The notes below the pieces were generated by a model that was not told the origin of the DNA, made no database searches, and saw only the letters and a program-made list of their open reading frames with translations. From NCBI RefSeq assembly GCF_003569805.1, contig NZ_KZ984051.1, positions 1,931,895 through 1,995,894 on the forward strand: a stretch of 64,000 nucleotides of DNA. Direction: 5' to 3'. Both the position numbers and the translations under genes were made by a program. Shown here piece after piece: positions 44,829 to 52,720 of the stretch (positions are counted from its first letter, which is position 1; each line of letters begins with the position of its first letter). The stretch is from Microbacterium halotolerans (GTDB lineage Bacteria > Actinomycetota > Actinomycetes > Actinomycetales > Microbacteriaceae).

Positions 44829-45131
44829 GGCCCAGACGCCGAGCAGAAGCGTTCCTATTCGAAGCTACCCACACGCGCCACTCTGGGGCGAAGGAAGATC
44901 TCATCCGCAACGACCTCGGACTAGCGTCGGCGAGGTACTACGTATTACTGCATCGTGCCGCGACATCGGGCGAAGGGATGGGGCACGACCCGATCACGGC
45001 CAGGCGCGTCCGGGAACGCATCCGAGCAGGGGCGCCTCAGAATAGTGTGTCCAAAGTGCGTCTAGTGCGTCATACTTGACGGCGCGTGGCTACAGTCAAA
45101 TGCCTTGTGATCCCAGTGTTTTCTAAGTGAG
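44829..45131. other. Intergenic region beside tRNA-Leu
   Basis: About 300 bases of lower GC between the tiny genes and the tRNA. I find no coding sequence and no copy of the tRNA 3' end that would mark an integration site. Confidence 0.4.
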
Positions 45132-45213
45132 TGCGGGCGGCGGGACTCGAACCCGCACGCCGTGAGGCACAGGAACCTAAATCCTGCGTGTCTACCAGTT
45201 CCACCACGCCCGC
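45132..45213 (-). tRNA. tRNA-Leu, anticodon TAG
   Basis: Acceptor GCGGGCG/CGCCCGC with discriminator A, D arm TGGTGGAACTGGTAGACACG, anticodon stem CAGGA/TCCTG around loop TTTAGGT, a long variable arm (GTGCCTCACGGCGT), T arm GCGGG-TTCGAGT-CCCGC. 82 bases without CCA, as expected for leucine tRNA. Confidence 0.95.
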
Positions 45214-45266
45214 GCGGGTCCATTCTATGGGGCCGTTCACGGCACCAACCGGGTGTCCCGCACTCG

Positions 45267-45272
45267 TAGGCT
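45267..45272 (+). promoter_or_regulatory. -10 hexamer of a leaderless promoter
   Basis: TAGGCT, seven bases before GTG 45280; favours that start over the in-frame GTG at 45274. Confidence 0.5.
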
Positions 45273-45279
45273 GGTGCAC

Positions 45280-45747
45280 GTGAGCATTTCGAAGGTCGTC
45301 GTGGTCTGCACAGGAAACATCTGCCGTTCGCCGATGGGAGAGGTCGTACTGCGCGAGCGCCTGGCTGCGAGCGGGATCGACTCCGACGTCGTCTCGTCCG
45401 GAATCAGCTCGGAGGAATCGGGCAACCCGATCGACCCGCGTGCCGCTGAGGCGCTGGCCGCTCGAGGGTACGAGGTGCCGCGGCGGACGGCACGCTGGGT
45501 CGGTGGCACGGATGACGTCGCCGGCGACCTGATCCTGGCGATGACCAGGCAGCACCGCGACGCCCTGATCCGCCGCGGCGCGGACCCAGCGCGGACACGG
45601 CTCTGGATGGTGTTCGTGCCGGATGCGGGAGACGCCGACGTCTCAGACCCGTGGTTCGGCGACCGCGCCGGCTTCGAAGAGACCCTCGATCTCATCGAAG
45701 CCGGCGCTGCGCACATCGTCGATGCGATCCGCGCTTCACGGGCATAG
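45280..45747 (+). CDS. Low-molecular-weight protein tyrosine phosphatase
   Basis: 155 residues. The phosphate-binding loop VVCTGNICRSPMGE (Cys 10, Arg 16) sits at the N-terminus and the general-acid Asp is in SDPWFGDRAGF (about 123). All catalytic residues are intact. In actinobacteria these enzymes act on tyrosine-phosphorylated proteins, sometimes in polysaccharide control. It converges with the Erm gene, with only five bases between the stops. Confidence 0.92.
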   Translation: MSISKVVVVCTGNICRSPMGEVVLRERLAASGIDSDVVSSGISSEESGNPIDPRAAEALAARGYEVPRRTARWVGGTDDVAGDLILAMTRQHRDALIRRGADPARTRLWMVFVPDAGDADVSDPWFGDRAGFEETLDLIEAGAAHIVDAIRASRA

Positions 45748-45752
45748 AACGG

Positions 45753-46511
45753 TCACCGCAGGCCGCGCCACAGGGTCGCCCAGTGCTCGGGGCGCAGATC
45801 GCGCGGGCGTCCGTCGCCGTGCACTCCCGCGTCGCGCAGCACGCGTTCGGCGCGGTTCCGGTCGACACGGGCCGCGCGTGAGACGAGCGTCCCGAGCGAA
45901 CCGCCCCTGCCCGTGAACACGCTCCGGACGAAGAACGTGTACGCGCTGCGTTCGTGGTCGGGCACCAGCGGTTCGTCGCGTCTGGAGATCCGGATGATGC
46001 CGCCGTCCACGCTCGGCTGAGGTGCGAATCCCCACGACGGCACTCGTCCGGCGAGGTCGAATGCGAACCACGGCGCGGACTGCGCCGTCATCATCGTGCC
46101 TCCGCCGACTCCTGCGCGCTTGCGAGCGACCTCCCACTGCGTCAGCAGGATCGCCGTTCGCCACGACCGGCGGCCGAGCAATCGGCGGAAGATCGGTGTC
46201 GTCAGATGGAACGGCAGGTTCCCGACGATCACCGGGTCGGCGAGCGGGTGCGCGAGCACGTCGGCGTGGTCGACACGGACGCCCGGCAGCGACCTGCGCA
46301 ACCTGGCAACGCGATGCTCATCGATGTCGATCGCCGTGACGGGGCGGTTCAGCTGCGCGAGGCGCGCGGTGAGCGCGCCGTCACCTGCGCCGAGTTCGAG
46401 TATGGCACCGGAGGTGTCGGAGACCAGCGATGTGATGCGGTGCAGGGTTGGGCGGTGGTGAAGGAAGTTCTGGCCGAGTTCGTGTCGGCCGCCAGAGGCA
46501 GAACGAGGCAT
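45753..46511 (-). CDS. Erm-type 23S rRNA adenine N6-methyltransferase
   Basis: 252 residues. The Erm/KsgA-type methyltransferase: substrate motif HELGQNFL near the N-terminus, SAM-binding ELGAGDGALT (39-48), IDIDEHRV and the catalytic motif GNLPFHLTTPI (97-107). The Erm branch methylates A2058 of 23S rRNA and gives macrolide-lincosamide-streptogramin B resistance; the distinction from KsgA rests on the QNFL context and length. A KsgA gene is not seen here. ATG 46511 has GGAG seven bases upstream, and that GGAG lies in a hairpin. A TTG at 46523 is an alternative in-frame start. Its leader region is described separately. Confidence 0.88.
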   Translation of the reverse strand: MPRSASGGRHELGQNFLHHRPTLHRITSLVSDTSGAILELGAGDGALTARLAQLNRPVTAIDIDEHRVARLRRSLPGVRVDHADVLAHPLADPVIVGNLPFHLTTPIFRRLLGRRSWRTAILLTQWEVARKRAGVGGGTMMTAQSAPWFAFDLAGRVPSWGFAPQPSVDGGIIRISRRDEPLVPDHERSAYTFFVRSVFTGRGGSLGTLVSRAARVDRNRAERVLRDAGVHGDGRPRDLRPEHWATLWRGLR

Positions 46512-46514
46512 GTC

Positions 46515-46651
46515 GCGCTCCAAGAAGAGAAGTCGGAGCGCCTCGAGACGGGGCGAGCGCAGAATGCGAGAAGTCGCCGATCCGAGGCGCAGTGGAATCT
46601 CGGATGGACGGCGCGCGAAATGCGGAGTAGGCGAGCGCGCCGTCAGGCGCG
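46515..46651 (-). promoter_or_regulatory. Attenuator-like leader with alternative hairpins before erm
   Basis: Four hairpins form two exclusive pairs. H1: CGCGCC/GGCGCG (46636-46641 with 46646-46651) over the leader stop. H2: GACGGCGCGC/GCGCGCCGTC (46607-46616 with 46635-46644), 10 bp, shares an arm with H1. H3: GCGCCTCG/CGAGGCGC (46538-46545 with 46583-46590). H4: GCGCTCC/GGAGCGC (46515-46521 with 46535-46541), 7 bp, contains the erm Shine-Dalgarno and competes with H3. A ribosome paused on the leader peptide could favour H3 over H4 and expose the ribosome binding site. Confidence 0.65.
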
Positions 46652-46708
46652 GCGGTCGCGAACCATGCGGTCACACGCCATCAGCGACGTGATGATCAGA
46701 CTTCCCAT
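46643..46708 (-). CDS. Possible erm leader peptide
   Basis: 21 codons from ATG 46708, starting MGSLIITSLMACDRM and ending VRDRRA. The Arg-Asp-Arg-Arg end fits the Arg/Lys-X-Arg/Lys pattern of macrolide-dependent arrest in erm leader peptides. The start codon is six bases downstream of an extended -10 (TG-A-TACTCT). Its stop codon lies inside hairpins H1 and H2. It is 132 bases upstream of the erm start. Expression is predicted, not shown. Confidence 0.55.
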   Translation of the reverse strand: MGSLIITSLMACDRMVRDRRA

Positions 46709-46714
46709 GCGGGC

Positions 46715-46720
46715 AGAGTA
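46715..46720 (-). promoter_or_regulatory. Extended -10 promoter of the erm leader transcript
   Basis: TACTCT preceded by TG (TGATACTCT), six bases before ATG 46708. No good -35 is visible; the extended TG could compensate. Confidence 0.5.
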
Positions 46721-46816
46721 TCACGTGGCCTCACCATGACCGTGGGGCGAAAGGCGCACGACCTGCCTGTGGATAACTTCTGCACGGTCGACGCGATCTG
46801 AAGTAGACAGGATGGC

Positions 46817-48058
46817 GTGAGCGCCGTTCCTGCTGACCTGACCGATCGCATCCGGGCGCGTCTGCGTGCCGAGAGCATCGATCCGTCGCGCGACGGGGAT
46901 TCGACCAGGCGTCTGGTCCGCGTCGAAGTGCGCCGCCACAATGACATCGCCTCGGCACGCGGATTCGCGCCCATCGACGACGAGACGGAATGCGAACGGG
47001 AAGTGCTCGCGGCGCTGTCGGGCTATGGGCCCCTCGAGCCCTATCTCACCGACGACACGGTCGAGGAGCTTTGGATCAACGCGGCAGACCGGATCTACGT
47101 GGCGCGCGACGGGCGCAGCGAGCGCCTGCCGCTGCGCCTGAGCGAGAGCGAGGTGCGCGAACTCGTCGAACGCATGCTGCATTCCGCCGGTCGACGGGTC
47201 GATCTCAGCCAGCCTCTCGTCGACGCATCACTTCCGGATGGATCACGATTGCACGTGGTCATCCCGGACGTATCCAGGAAGAACTGGCTGGTGAACATCC
47301 GGCGTTTCCTGCCGTCCTACCGCAGCCTCGAGGATCTCGCGCACGCAGGCTCGGTCGACATCGAAGCCGCGTCGCTGCTGCGTGAGGCCATGGCCTCAGG
47401 CCGCAGCATCATCGTGTCCGGTGCGACACACGCAGGGAAGACCACGATGCTCGCGGCGCTGCTCGACGCCTGCCCTTCGGAGCATCGGATCGTCACCGTC
47501 GAGGAGACCTTCGAGCTGGCCGTCGACGCACCCGACCTGGTCGCCATGCAGGGGCGCCAGCCCAGCCTGGAGGGCACGGGGGAGATCACGCTGCGCCGAC
47601 TCGTGCGCGAGGCACTCCGGATGAGGCCCGACCGGATCGTCGTCGGCGAGGTGCGCGACGCAGAGGCGCTCGATCTGGTGCTCGCCTTGAACACGGGCGT
47701 GCCGTGCGCTGCCACAGTGCACGCTAACTCGGCCGCCGACGCGCTCGGCAAGCTCGCGATGCTGCCGCTGCTGGCCGGGCGCAACATCGACCGCGAGTTC
47801 ATCGCACCGGCGATCGCGCAGAGCGTCGACCTCGTCGTGCACTGCGAGCGCCTCGCCGACGGGTCGAGGCGCGTCGCGGAGATCGTCGCTCCGACGGGAA
47901 AGCACGGACTCGACAGAATCGAGACCGAGCACGTCTGGCGAGCGCCGCGGCGGCGTCCGCGACCGGCCGCTCGTGCCCGGCGCGGTTCACATCCGTACGA
48001 GGCGGACCGAGCAGACGACATATGGCACGAACCGATGTCGAGGGACGCGGCGGTATGA
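46817..48058 (+). CDS. tadA: TadA/CpaF-type secretion ATPase
   Basis: 413 residues. Hexameric ATPase that powers tad pilus assembly. Walker A is GATHAGKTT (about 202-210), Walker B-type RPDRIVVGEVRDAEALDL, and the His box AATVHANSAADAL. An N-terminal domain (GYGPLEPYLTDDTVEELWIN) is typical for CpaF. It ends in an Arg-rich tail. Its start codon is GTG 46817; the end overlaps tadB by four bases. Head of the tad cluster; divergent from erm. Confidence 0.9.
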   Translation: MSAVPADLTDRIRARLRAESIDPSRDGDSTRRLVRVEVRRHNDIASARGFAPIDDETECEREVLAALSGYGPLEPYLTDDTVEELWINAADRIYVARDGRSERLPLRLSESEVRELVERMLHSAGRRVDLSQPLVDASLPDGSRLHVVIPDVSRKNWLVNIRRFLPSYRSLEDLAHAGSVDIEAASLLREAMASGRSIIVSGATHAGKTTMLAALLDACPSEHRIVTVEETFELAVDAPDLVAMQGRQPSLEGTGEITLRRLVREALRMRPDRIVVGEVRDAEALDLVLALNTGVPCAATVHANSAADALGKLAMLPLLAGRNIDREFIAPAIAQSVDLVVHCERLADGSRRVAEIVAPTGKHGLDRIETEHVWRAPRRRPRPAARARRGSHPYEADRADDIWHEPMSRDAAV

Positions 48059-48912
48059 CGATCGTGCTCGGCGTCGTGCTGGCAGCGGGGGTGCTGCTGG
48101 TCGCAGCACCGTGGTTGTGGCCGCCCGGCGATCGCGTCCCACAGCGGACGGAAGACTCCAGCGCAGTACGTCTGCTCGAGTCGGCAGGCTTCTCCCGGAC
48201 GGCGCCGCGGGTGCTGTACCTCGGCTGCGCATCGGCAGGCATCGTCTCGGCGGCGATCGCCTGGCTGGTCACGACGATCCCTGTGCTTGCGGCACTGGCG
48301 CTGATCGCGGGCGGTCTCGCTCCTGTGGTCTGGCTCCGTGGGCGCCGCGCCTCGCTCATCCGGGCACGACGCGGTCTCTGGCCGGATGTGTGCGACCTGC
48401 TGATCGCGTCGGTGCGTGCCGGTATGGCACTGCCGGATGCCGTGTCTAGTCTCGCGGAGTCGGCGCCGCACACGCTGCGTCCCGCGTTCGCGCAGTTCGC
48501 ACGCGACATGGCCGCATCCGGGCACTTCGAATCGAGCGTGGATCGGCTGAAGTCCGCCCTCGCCGACCCGCTCGCCGACCGGATCGTCGAGACGCTGCGG
48601 ATGTCGAGGCAGGTCGGCGGCACCGAGCTCGTTCCCGTGCTGCGTGCGCTGTCCGCGTCGGTGCGGGCTGACGTCGCTGTGCGCGGCGAAGTCGAATCGC
48701 GCCAATCGTGGACGAAGGGCGCCGCCGTGCTGGGCGTGATCGCGCCGTGGGCGATCCTCGGAATGCTCGCCCTCCGCCCGGAAGGTGCTGAGGCGTACTC
48801 CAGCAGTCTCGGCATCGTGGTGATCGTCGTCGGCGCCGTGGTCTCGGTTGTCGCCTACCGCCTGATGATCCGCGTAGGGCGCCTGCCGGAACCGAAGCGG
48901 TGGTTCGCATGA
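48055..48912 (+). CDS. tadB: TadB-type inner-membrane platform protein
   Basis: 285 residues with a T2SSF domain, ARRGLWPDVCDLLIASVRAG followed by MALPDAV, and hydrophobic helices at both ends. With TadC it forms the pilus assembly platform. ATG 48055 overlaps tadA (ATGA), and the stop overlaps tadC. Confidence 0.85.
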   Translation: MTIVLGVVLAAGVLLVAAPWLWPPGDRVPQRTEDSSAVRLLESAGFSRTAPRVLYLGCASAGIVSAAIAWLVTTIPVLAALALIAGGLAPVVWLRGRRASLIRARRGLWPDVCDLLIASVRAGMALPDAVSSLAESAPHTLRPAFAQFARDMAASGHFESSVDRLKSALADPLADRIVETLRMSRQVGGTELVPVLRALSASVRADVAVRGEVESRQSWTKGAAVLGVIAPWAILGMLALRPEGAEAYSSSLGIVVIVVGAVVSVVAYRLMIRVGRLPEPKRWFA

Positions 48913-49850
48913 CGGCGTGGACGGCCATCGCCCTCGCGGTGCTGCTGGGAGGAGCCTTCGGCGCCGGCCTGTGGACGCTCCTGGCGGTGATGCCCCGGTG
49001 GGGCGCAGCGCCCCTCGACCGCCGCATCGCCCCGTACATCCGCGATGTCACGGACCCGGCCGGCACGACACTCGCCGGAGGGGCAAGCGACCCGGGAACG
49101 GCGCTCGCCGGAGTGCTGCACATGCTCTGGCAGGCAGCACAGACGCGCGCGTCCGCGCTGTGGGGAGGCACCGACACGATCGCGCGCAGGCTCGAACGCG
49201 CAGGCCTTGCCGGCGATGTCGCGGCGTTCCGGGGCCGCCAGCTCGCGTGGGGTCTCGTCGGCGGCGCGGTCGGAGGGCTCATCGTCGTCGCGCTGGCGGT
49301 GGCAGGACGCTTCGCGCCGCCGTCGATCCTGCTCCCGCTTCTGGGCGCCGCGACGGGCGCGCTGGGCTGCGACGCGCTTCTGACAGCGAGGGCCCGCTCG
49401 CGCTCGGCCCGCATCGCGGAGGAGCTGCCGACCGTGCTGGAATTCCTCGCCCTCTGCCTCGCCGCTGGCGAGGGGATCCTGGACAGCATCCGGCGAGTGT
49501 CCGATCTGGGAGGCGGGGAACTCGCCGCGGAGCTGCGTCGCGTGGTCGTCGAGGTCGGCACCGGCGCCCCGCTCGCGCTGGCACTGACGGATCTGGCCCG
49601 TCGCACGGACGTGCCAGCGCTCGGTCGCACCGTGGACCATCTGGTGGCCGCGATCGATCGCGGCGCGCCGCTCGCGCAGGCGCTGCAAGCGCAGGCGAGC
49701 GATTCGCGCGAAGAGGCGAAACGGTCGCTGATCGAGCAGGCGGGCAAGCGCGAGATCGGCATGCTCGTGGTGCTGGTCTTCGCGATCCTGCCGCTCAGCG
49801 TCGTCTTCGCGCTGGTACCCGGCATCACCATGCTGCGAGTGGGGTTCTGA
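48909..49850 (+). CDS. tadC: TadC-type inner-membrane platform protein
   Basis: 313 residues with the second T2SSF domain, ELPTVLEFLALCLAAGEGIL then DSIRRVSDL, flanked by membrane helices and ending MLVVLVFAILPLSVVFALVPG. Start ATG 48909 overlaps tadB; GTG 48900 is possible. The small pilin-like gene follows after 45 bases. Confidence 0.85.
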   Translation: MTAWTAIALAVLLGGAFGAGLWTLLAVMPRWGAAPLDRRIAPYIRDVTDPAGTTLAGGASDPGTALAGVLHMLWQAAQTRASALWGGTDTIARRLERAGLAGDVAAFRGRQLAWGLVGGAVGGLIVVALAVAGRFAPPSILLPLLGAATGALGCDALLTARARSRSARIAEELPTVLEFLALCLAAGEGILDSIRRVSDLGGGELAAELRRVVVEVGTGAPLALALTDLARRTDVPALGRTVDHLVAAIDRGAPLAQALQAQASDSREEAKRSLIEQAGKREIGMLVVLVFAILPLSVVFALVPGITMLRVGF

Positions 49851-49895
49851 ACGGACGCGAACCGGATGAAGGCACACGATTCGAGGAGAAGAACA

Positions 49896-50078
49896 ATGAC
49901 GGACTGGGTTGGGATGCGGGAACGAGAGAGCGTGATCGATGATGAGACGGGGGACGTGCCGGGCTGGGTTCTCGTGACGCTGATGACCGCGGGCCTCGTG
50001 GTGACCATCTGGGTGCTCGCGGGGCCCGCGCTGTCGGCGCTGTTCGAGCGCGCGATCTCGAGCGTCGGCGTGATCTGA
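49896..50078 (+). CDS. Small pilin-like membrane peptide of the tad cluster
   Basis: 60 residues from ATG 49896 with GAGGAGAAG upstream. A short acidic N-terminus (MTDWVGMRERESVIDDETGD) runs into one long hydrophobic helix (PGWVLVTLMTAGLVVTIWVL). Flp pilins have this shape and place but carry a Gly-Glu cleavage site (G/xxxxEY); here the nearest match is ETGDVPGW without a clear prepilin site. It may be the pilin or a DUF4244-type accessory. Confidence 0.65.
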   Translation: MTDWVGMRERESVIDDETGDVPGWVLVTLMTAGLVVTIWVLAGPALSALFERAISSVGVI

Positions 50079-50082
50079 GGCC

Positions 50083-50472
50083 GTGAACGGGGTATGGACC
50101 GAGGAGCGGGGCTCGGCTGTGACGGAGTTCATCCTCGTCGGCGCCCTGCTCACGACCCTCACACTCGCCGTGCTGCAGCTCGGCTTCGCGCTCTACGTGC
50201 GGAATGTCGCGCACGACGCGGCGGTGGAAGGCGCCTACTACGCGGCTCTCGCCGACACCGAGCTGGGATCGGGCGCGGACCGCGCCGCTGAGCTGATCAG
50301 CCGTGGGGTCGGTGGCGCGTACGACCACGAGGTCAGCGCGAGCACGGTCGTCGTCTCCGGCGTCGACTCAGCGGTCGTCACGGTGACGGCGACGCTGCCG
50401 CTTGTCGGTCTTCTCGGTGCACCGAACGGATTGGAGGTGACGGCGCATGCGCCCTTGGAATCGTTCGAATGA
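50083..50472 (+). CDS. TadE-like pseudopilin
   Basis: 129 residues. After a short basic start comes ERGSAVTEFILVGALLTTLT, the TadE-type motif with the conserved Glu just before the helix, and then a beta-rich outside domain. It overlaps the next gene by 26 bases. TadE-like minor pilins are processed and help assemble the fibre. Confidence 0.8.
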   Translation: MNGVWTEERGSAVTEFILVGALLTTLTLAVLQLGFALYVRNVAHDAAVEGAYYAALADTELGSGADRAAELISRGVGGAYDHEVSASTVVVSGVDSAVVTVTATLPLVGLLGAPNGLEVTAHAPLESFE

Positions 50473-50908
50473 GGATCGCGATCCGCTCTCCGCTTCGGAA
50501 CAGGGCTCCGCGTCGCTCGAGTTCGTCGCCGTGGGCGTGCTGATGCTCGTGCCTCTCGCGTATCTCGTGATCGCGCTCGCAACGGTGCAGTCGCAGACGC
50601 TCGGAGCGGAGGCGGCGGCGCGATTCGCGGCACGCACGATCGCGAGCGGGCCGGACACCGACCCCGCAGCGGCCGTGGCGCAGGTCGCCCAGCAGTACGA
50701 CATCGACGCGGCGACGCTCGATGTGTCGATGAGCTGCCTGCCCGAAACCGGCGTGTGTCCGGACGCAGGTTCGATTGTGCTGCTCACCGTTCGAGCGGAG
50801 GTGGACCTGCCGTTCGTCCCCTCCGTACTGGGCTTCGACTCCCTCACGAGCATCCCCGTCGAGGCGACAGCCGCGCATAAGGTCTCCCGCTTCTGGACAG
50901 GCAGATGA
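50447..50908 (+). CDS. TadE/F-like pseudopilin
   Basis: 153 residues. SASEQGSASLEFVAVGVLML gives the same pre-helix Glu pattern as the preceding gene. Two cysteines (MSCLPETGVCPD) could form a disulfide outside the membrane. Starts within the end of the preceding TadE-like gene and overlaps the next one by four bases. Confidence 0.78.
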   Translation: MRPWNRSNEDRDPLSASEQGSASLEFVAVGVLMLVPLAYLVIALATVQSQTLGAEAAARFAARTIASGPDTDPAAAVAQVAQQYDIDAATLDVSMSCLPETGVCPDAGSIVLLTVRAEVDLPFVPSVLGFDSLTSIPVEATAAHKVSRFWTGR

Positions 50909-51324
50909 ACCGCCGGATCACCCGCGACGAGCAGGGCAGCACACTGCTGCTCACGCTGGGATACGTCCTGCTGGCGCTGGCGGTCATCCTTGTCTGCGCA
51001 AACGCATCATCGCTCTATCTTGCGCAGAAGCGACTCGACTCTCTCGCCGACTCCGCCGCGCTCGCCGGCGCAGACGGCTTCCGGATCGAGTTGGTCGGAG
51101 ACGAGCCGCGCGCCGTTCTCATAGATGCCTCGGTCACGGATCAGGCAACGGCGGTCGTCGCCGCGTCGGGCGGGGGAGCGGAGCTGGTCTCATCGGGAAC
51201 TCCCGACGGCGTCTCCGCCAGAGTGACGGTGGCCGACGTCTGGCACCCGATCCTGGTCTCGCCGTTCGTGCCGGGCGGCGTTCAGATCGAGGCGACGGCC
51301 ACGAGCCGCACAGTGCTGAACTGA
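50905..51324 (+). CDS. TadG-like / pilus-associated protein
   Basis: 139 residues. DEQGSTLLLTLGYVLLALAV then SSLYLAQKRLDSLADSAALAGADG, the TadG-N-like or RsaE-type pattern, with no separate von Willebrand domain. Last gene of the tad cluster; it runs into the convergent MFS gene two bases after its stop. Confidence 0.75.
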   Translation: MNRRITRDEQGSTLLLTLGYVLLALAVILVCANASSLYLAQKRLDSLADSAALAGADGFRIELVGDEPRAVLIDASVTDQATAVVAASGGGAELVSSGTPDGVSARVTVADVWHPILVSPFVPGGVQIEATATSRTVLN

Positions 51325-51325
51325 T

Positions 51326-52639
51326 TCACGCAGGATCCGTGCCCGGGGCGGTGCCGCCCGGCGCATAGCGCGGTACCCAGCGCACGAATGCGAATGCGCC
51401 GAGCAGACCGATCGCTCCGACGATCGCGGTGGCGAAGGAGAGGGACGCCACGGCAGTGATTCCCGAGACGATCAGCGGTGTCGACGCGCCGCCGGCGTCG
51501 GACAGCGTGCGCCACGATCCGAGGAAGGCCGCTGGGTCCTCCGCAGGAGCGACGTCGGCGCCCAACGTGAGCAGGATGCCGCTGGAGAGACCGTTGCCGA
51601 CGCCGACGACGATGGCGAAGACGCCGAACCAGAGCGCGGCGCTGTCGAGATCGTGCGTCAGCGACAGGCACACCAGCGCGGCCCCCATCAGGAGGGAGGA
51701 GGGAACGACGGCCCACAGCCGCCCGAAGCGATCGGTGATGTGGCCGCTGACATAGAACAGCGCGAAGTCGAGAGCCCCGGCGACGCCGACGACCAGAGCG
51801 ATCGTCTGCGAATCGAGGCCGATCGAGACGCCCCACAGCGGGAGCACCGACTGGCGAGCCGCGCGCACGGCGGCGAGACAGGCCGCGGCGGCACCGAGGC
51901 GCGACAGCACGGCGCGATACCGCCACATCGTCCGCCACACGCCCGTGCGCTCCGGTACCGTGATCGATCCGGTGACGGGTTCGCCCGTGTCCTCGACTTC
52001 TCGGGAAGCGCCGCGCCTGCCGTTTCGCCCTGACGCGAAGCGGGCCTCCGGGTCCGGTCCGAACGTGACGAGCAGGCCGACGAACACCAGCACGATCGCG
52101 AAGAACCAGATGCTCGACTGCTCCGCGCCGAACAGCGCGAGCAGACCGGCCGCGACGAACGGGCCGGAGAACGCGCCCAGCCGGAACGCGCCGCCGAGGG
52201 TGGCCAGCGCGCGCGCTCTGAACCTGATCGGCACGCGCGTGGTCATGAACGTGTGCCTGGCGAGCGCGAACGCCGCGGCGAAGAAGCCGACGGCCAGAGC
52301 GCCGAGCGCGAGCACGCTCCATACGGGTGCGAGCAGCATCACGACGCAGCCGAGGATCGAGCCGAGCGCGGCGAGCACCATCGTGCGGCGCTCTCCTGCA
52401 CGCGAGACCAACCACCCTGCGGGGATGTTGCCGCACAGCTGACCGACGACGATGCCGGCTGGTACGAGAGCGGCGACTGCGAGGGACGCGCCGAGATCGA
52501 CCGCGATGACGGGCAGCAGAGGAAGGACAGCGCCCTGTCCGAAGGAGTACAGCGCGGTCGGCCCGTAGATCATGGGCGCGAACCTCATCAGAATCGAACG
52601 GCCGTCCGGATCGGGGACGGACGTTCCGGAAGCGCTCAC
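51326..52639 (-). CDS. Major facilitator superfamily transporter
   Basis: 437 residues with about twelve membrane helices and the MFS motif A-like GWLVSRAGERRTMV and ITDRFGRLWAV. Substrate unknown. The start GTG 52639 was chosen because TAATGT lies seven bases upstream (52647-52652); the GTG at 52648 is the alternative. It is convergent with the tad cluster and divergent from prfB. Confidence 0.85.
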   Translation of the reverse strand: MSASGTSVPDPDGRSILMRFAPMIYGPTALYSFGQGAVLPLLPVIAVDLGASLAVAALVPAGIVVGQLCGNIPAGWLVSRAGERRTMVLAALGSILGCVVMLLAPVWSVLALGALAVGFFAAAFALARHTFMTTRVPIRFRARALATLGGAFRLGAFSGPFVAAGLLALFGAEQSSIWFFAIVLVFVGLLVTFGPDPEARFASGRNGRRGASREVEDTGEPVTGSITVPERTGVWRTMWRYRAVLSRLGAAAACLAAVRAARQSVLPLWGVSIGLDSQTIALVVGVAGALDFALFYVSGHITDRFGRLWAVVPSSLLMGAALVCLSLTHDLDSAALWFGVFAIVVGVGNGLSSGILLTLGADVAPAEDPAAFLGSWRTLSDAGGASTPLIVSGITAVASLSFATAIVGAIGLLGAFAFVRWVPRYAPGGTAPGTDPA

Positions 52640-52646
52640 CGATCTC

Positions 52647-52652
52647 ACATTA
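52647..52652 (-). promoter_or_regulatory. -10 hexamer of a leaderless promoter
   Basis: TAATGT on the minus strand, seven bases before GTG 52639. Confidence 0.5.
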
Positions 52653-52705
52653 CCCTCAGCGGATGCAGGGCCGAGGGCGCAACGTCGACCGCCGGAATAG
52701 CGGGG

Positions 52706-52711
52706 TAGGCT
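52706..52711 (+). promoter_or_regulatory. -10 hexamer of the prfB promoter
   Basis: TAGGCT, nine bases before ATG 52721, giving a very short leader of about two or three bases. Confidence 0.4.
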
Positions 52712-52720
52712 GGGGAAGCC

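Noticed and set aside
45100..45250. Prophage or element attachment site at tRNA-Leu
   Set aside because: I searched by eye for a second copy of the tRNA 3' end on the island side and found none; no integrase is present.
46381..46674. Minus-strand open frame (97 codons) overlapping the erm leader
   Set aside because: Out of frame with erm and runs into it; no homologous pattern. The alternative hairpins and the leader ORF explain the region better.
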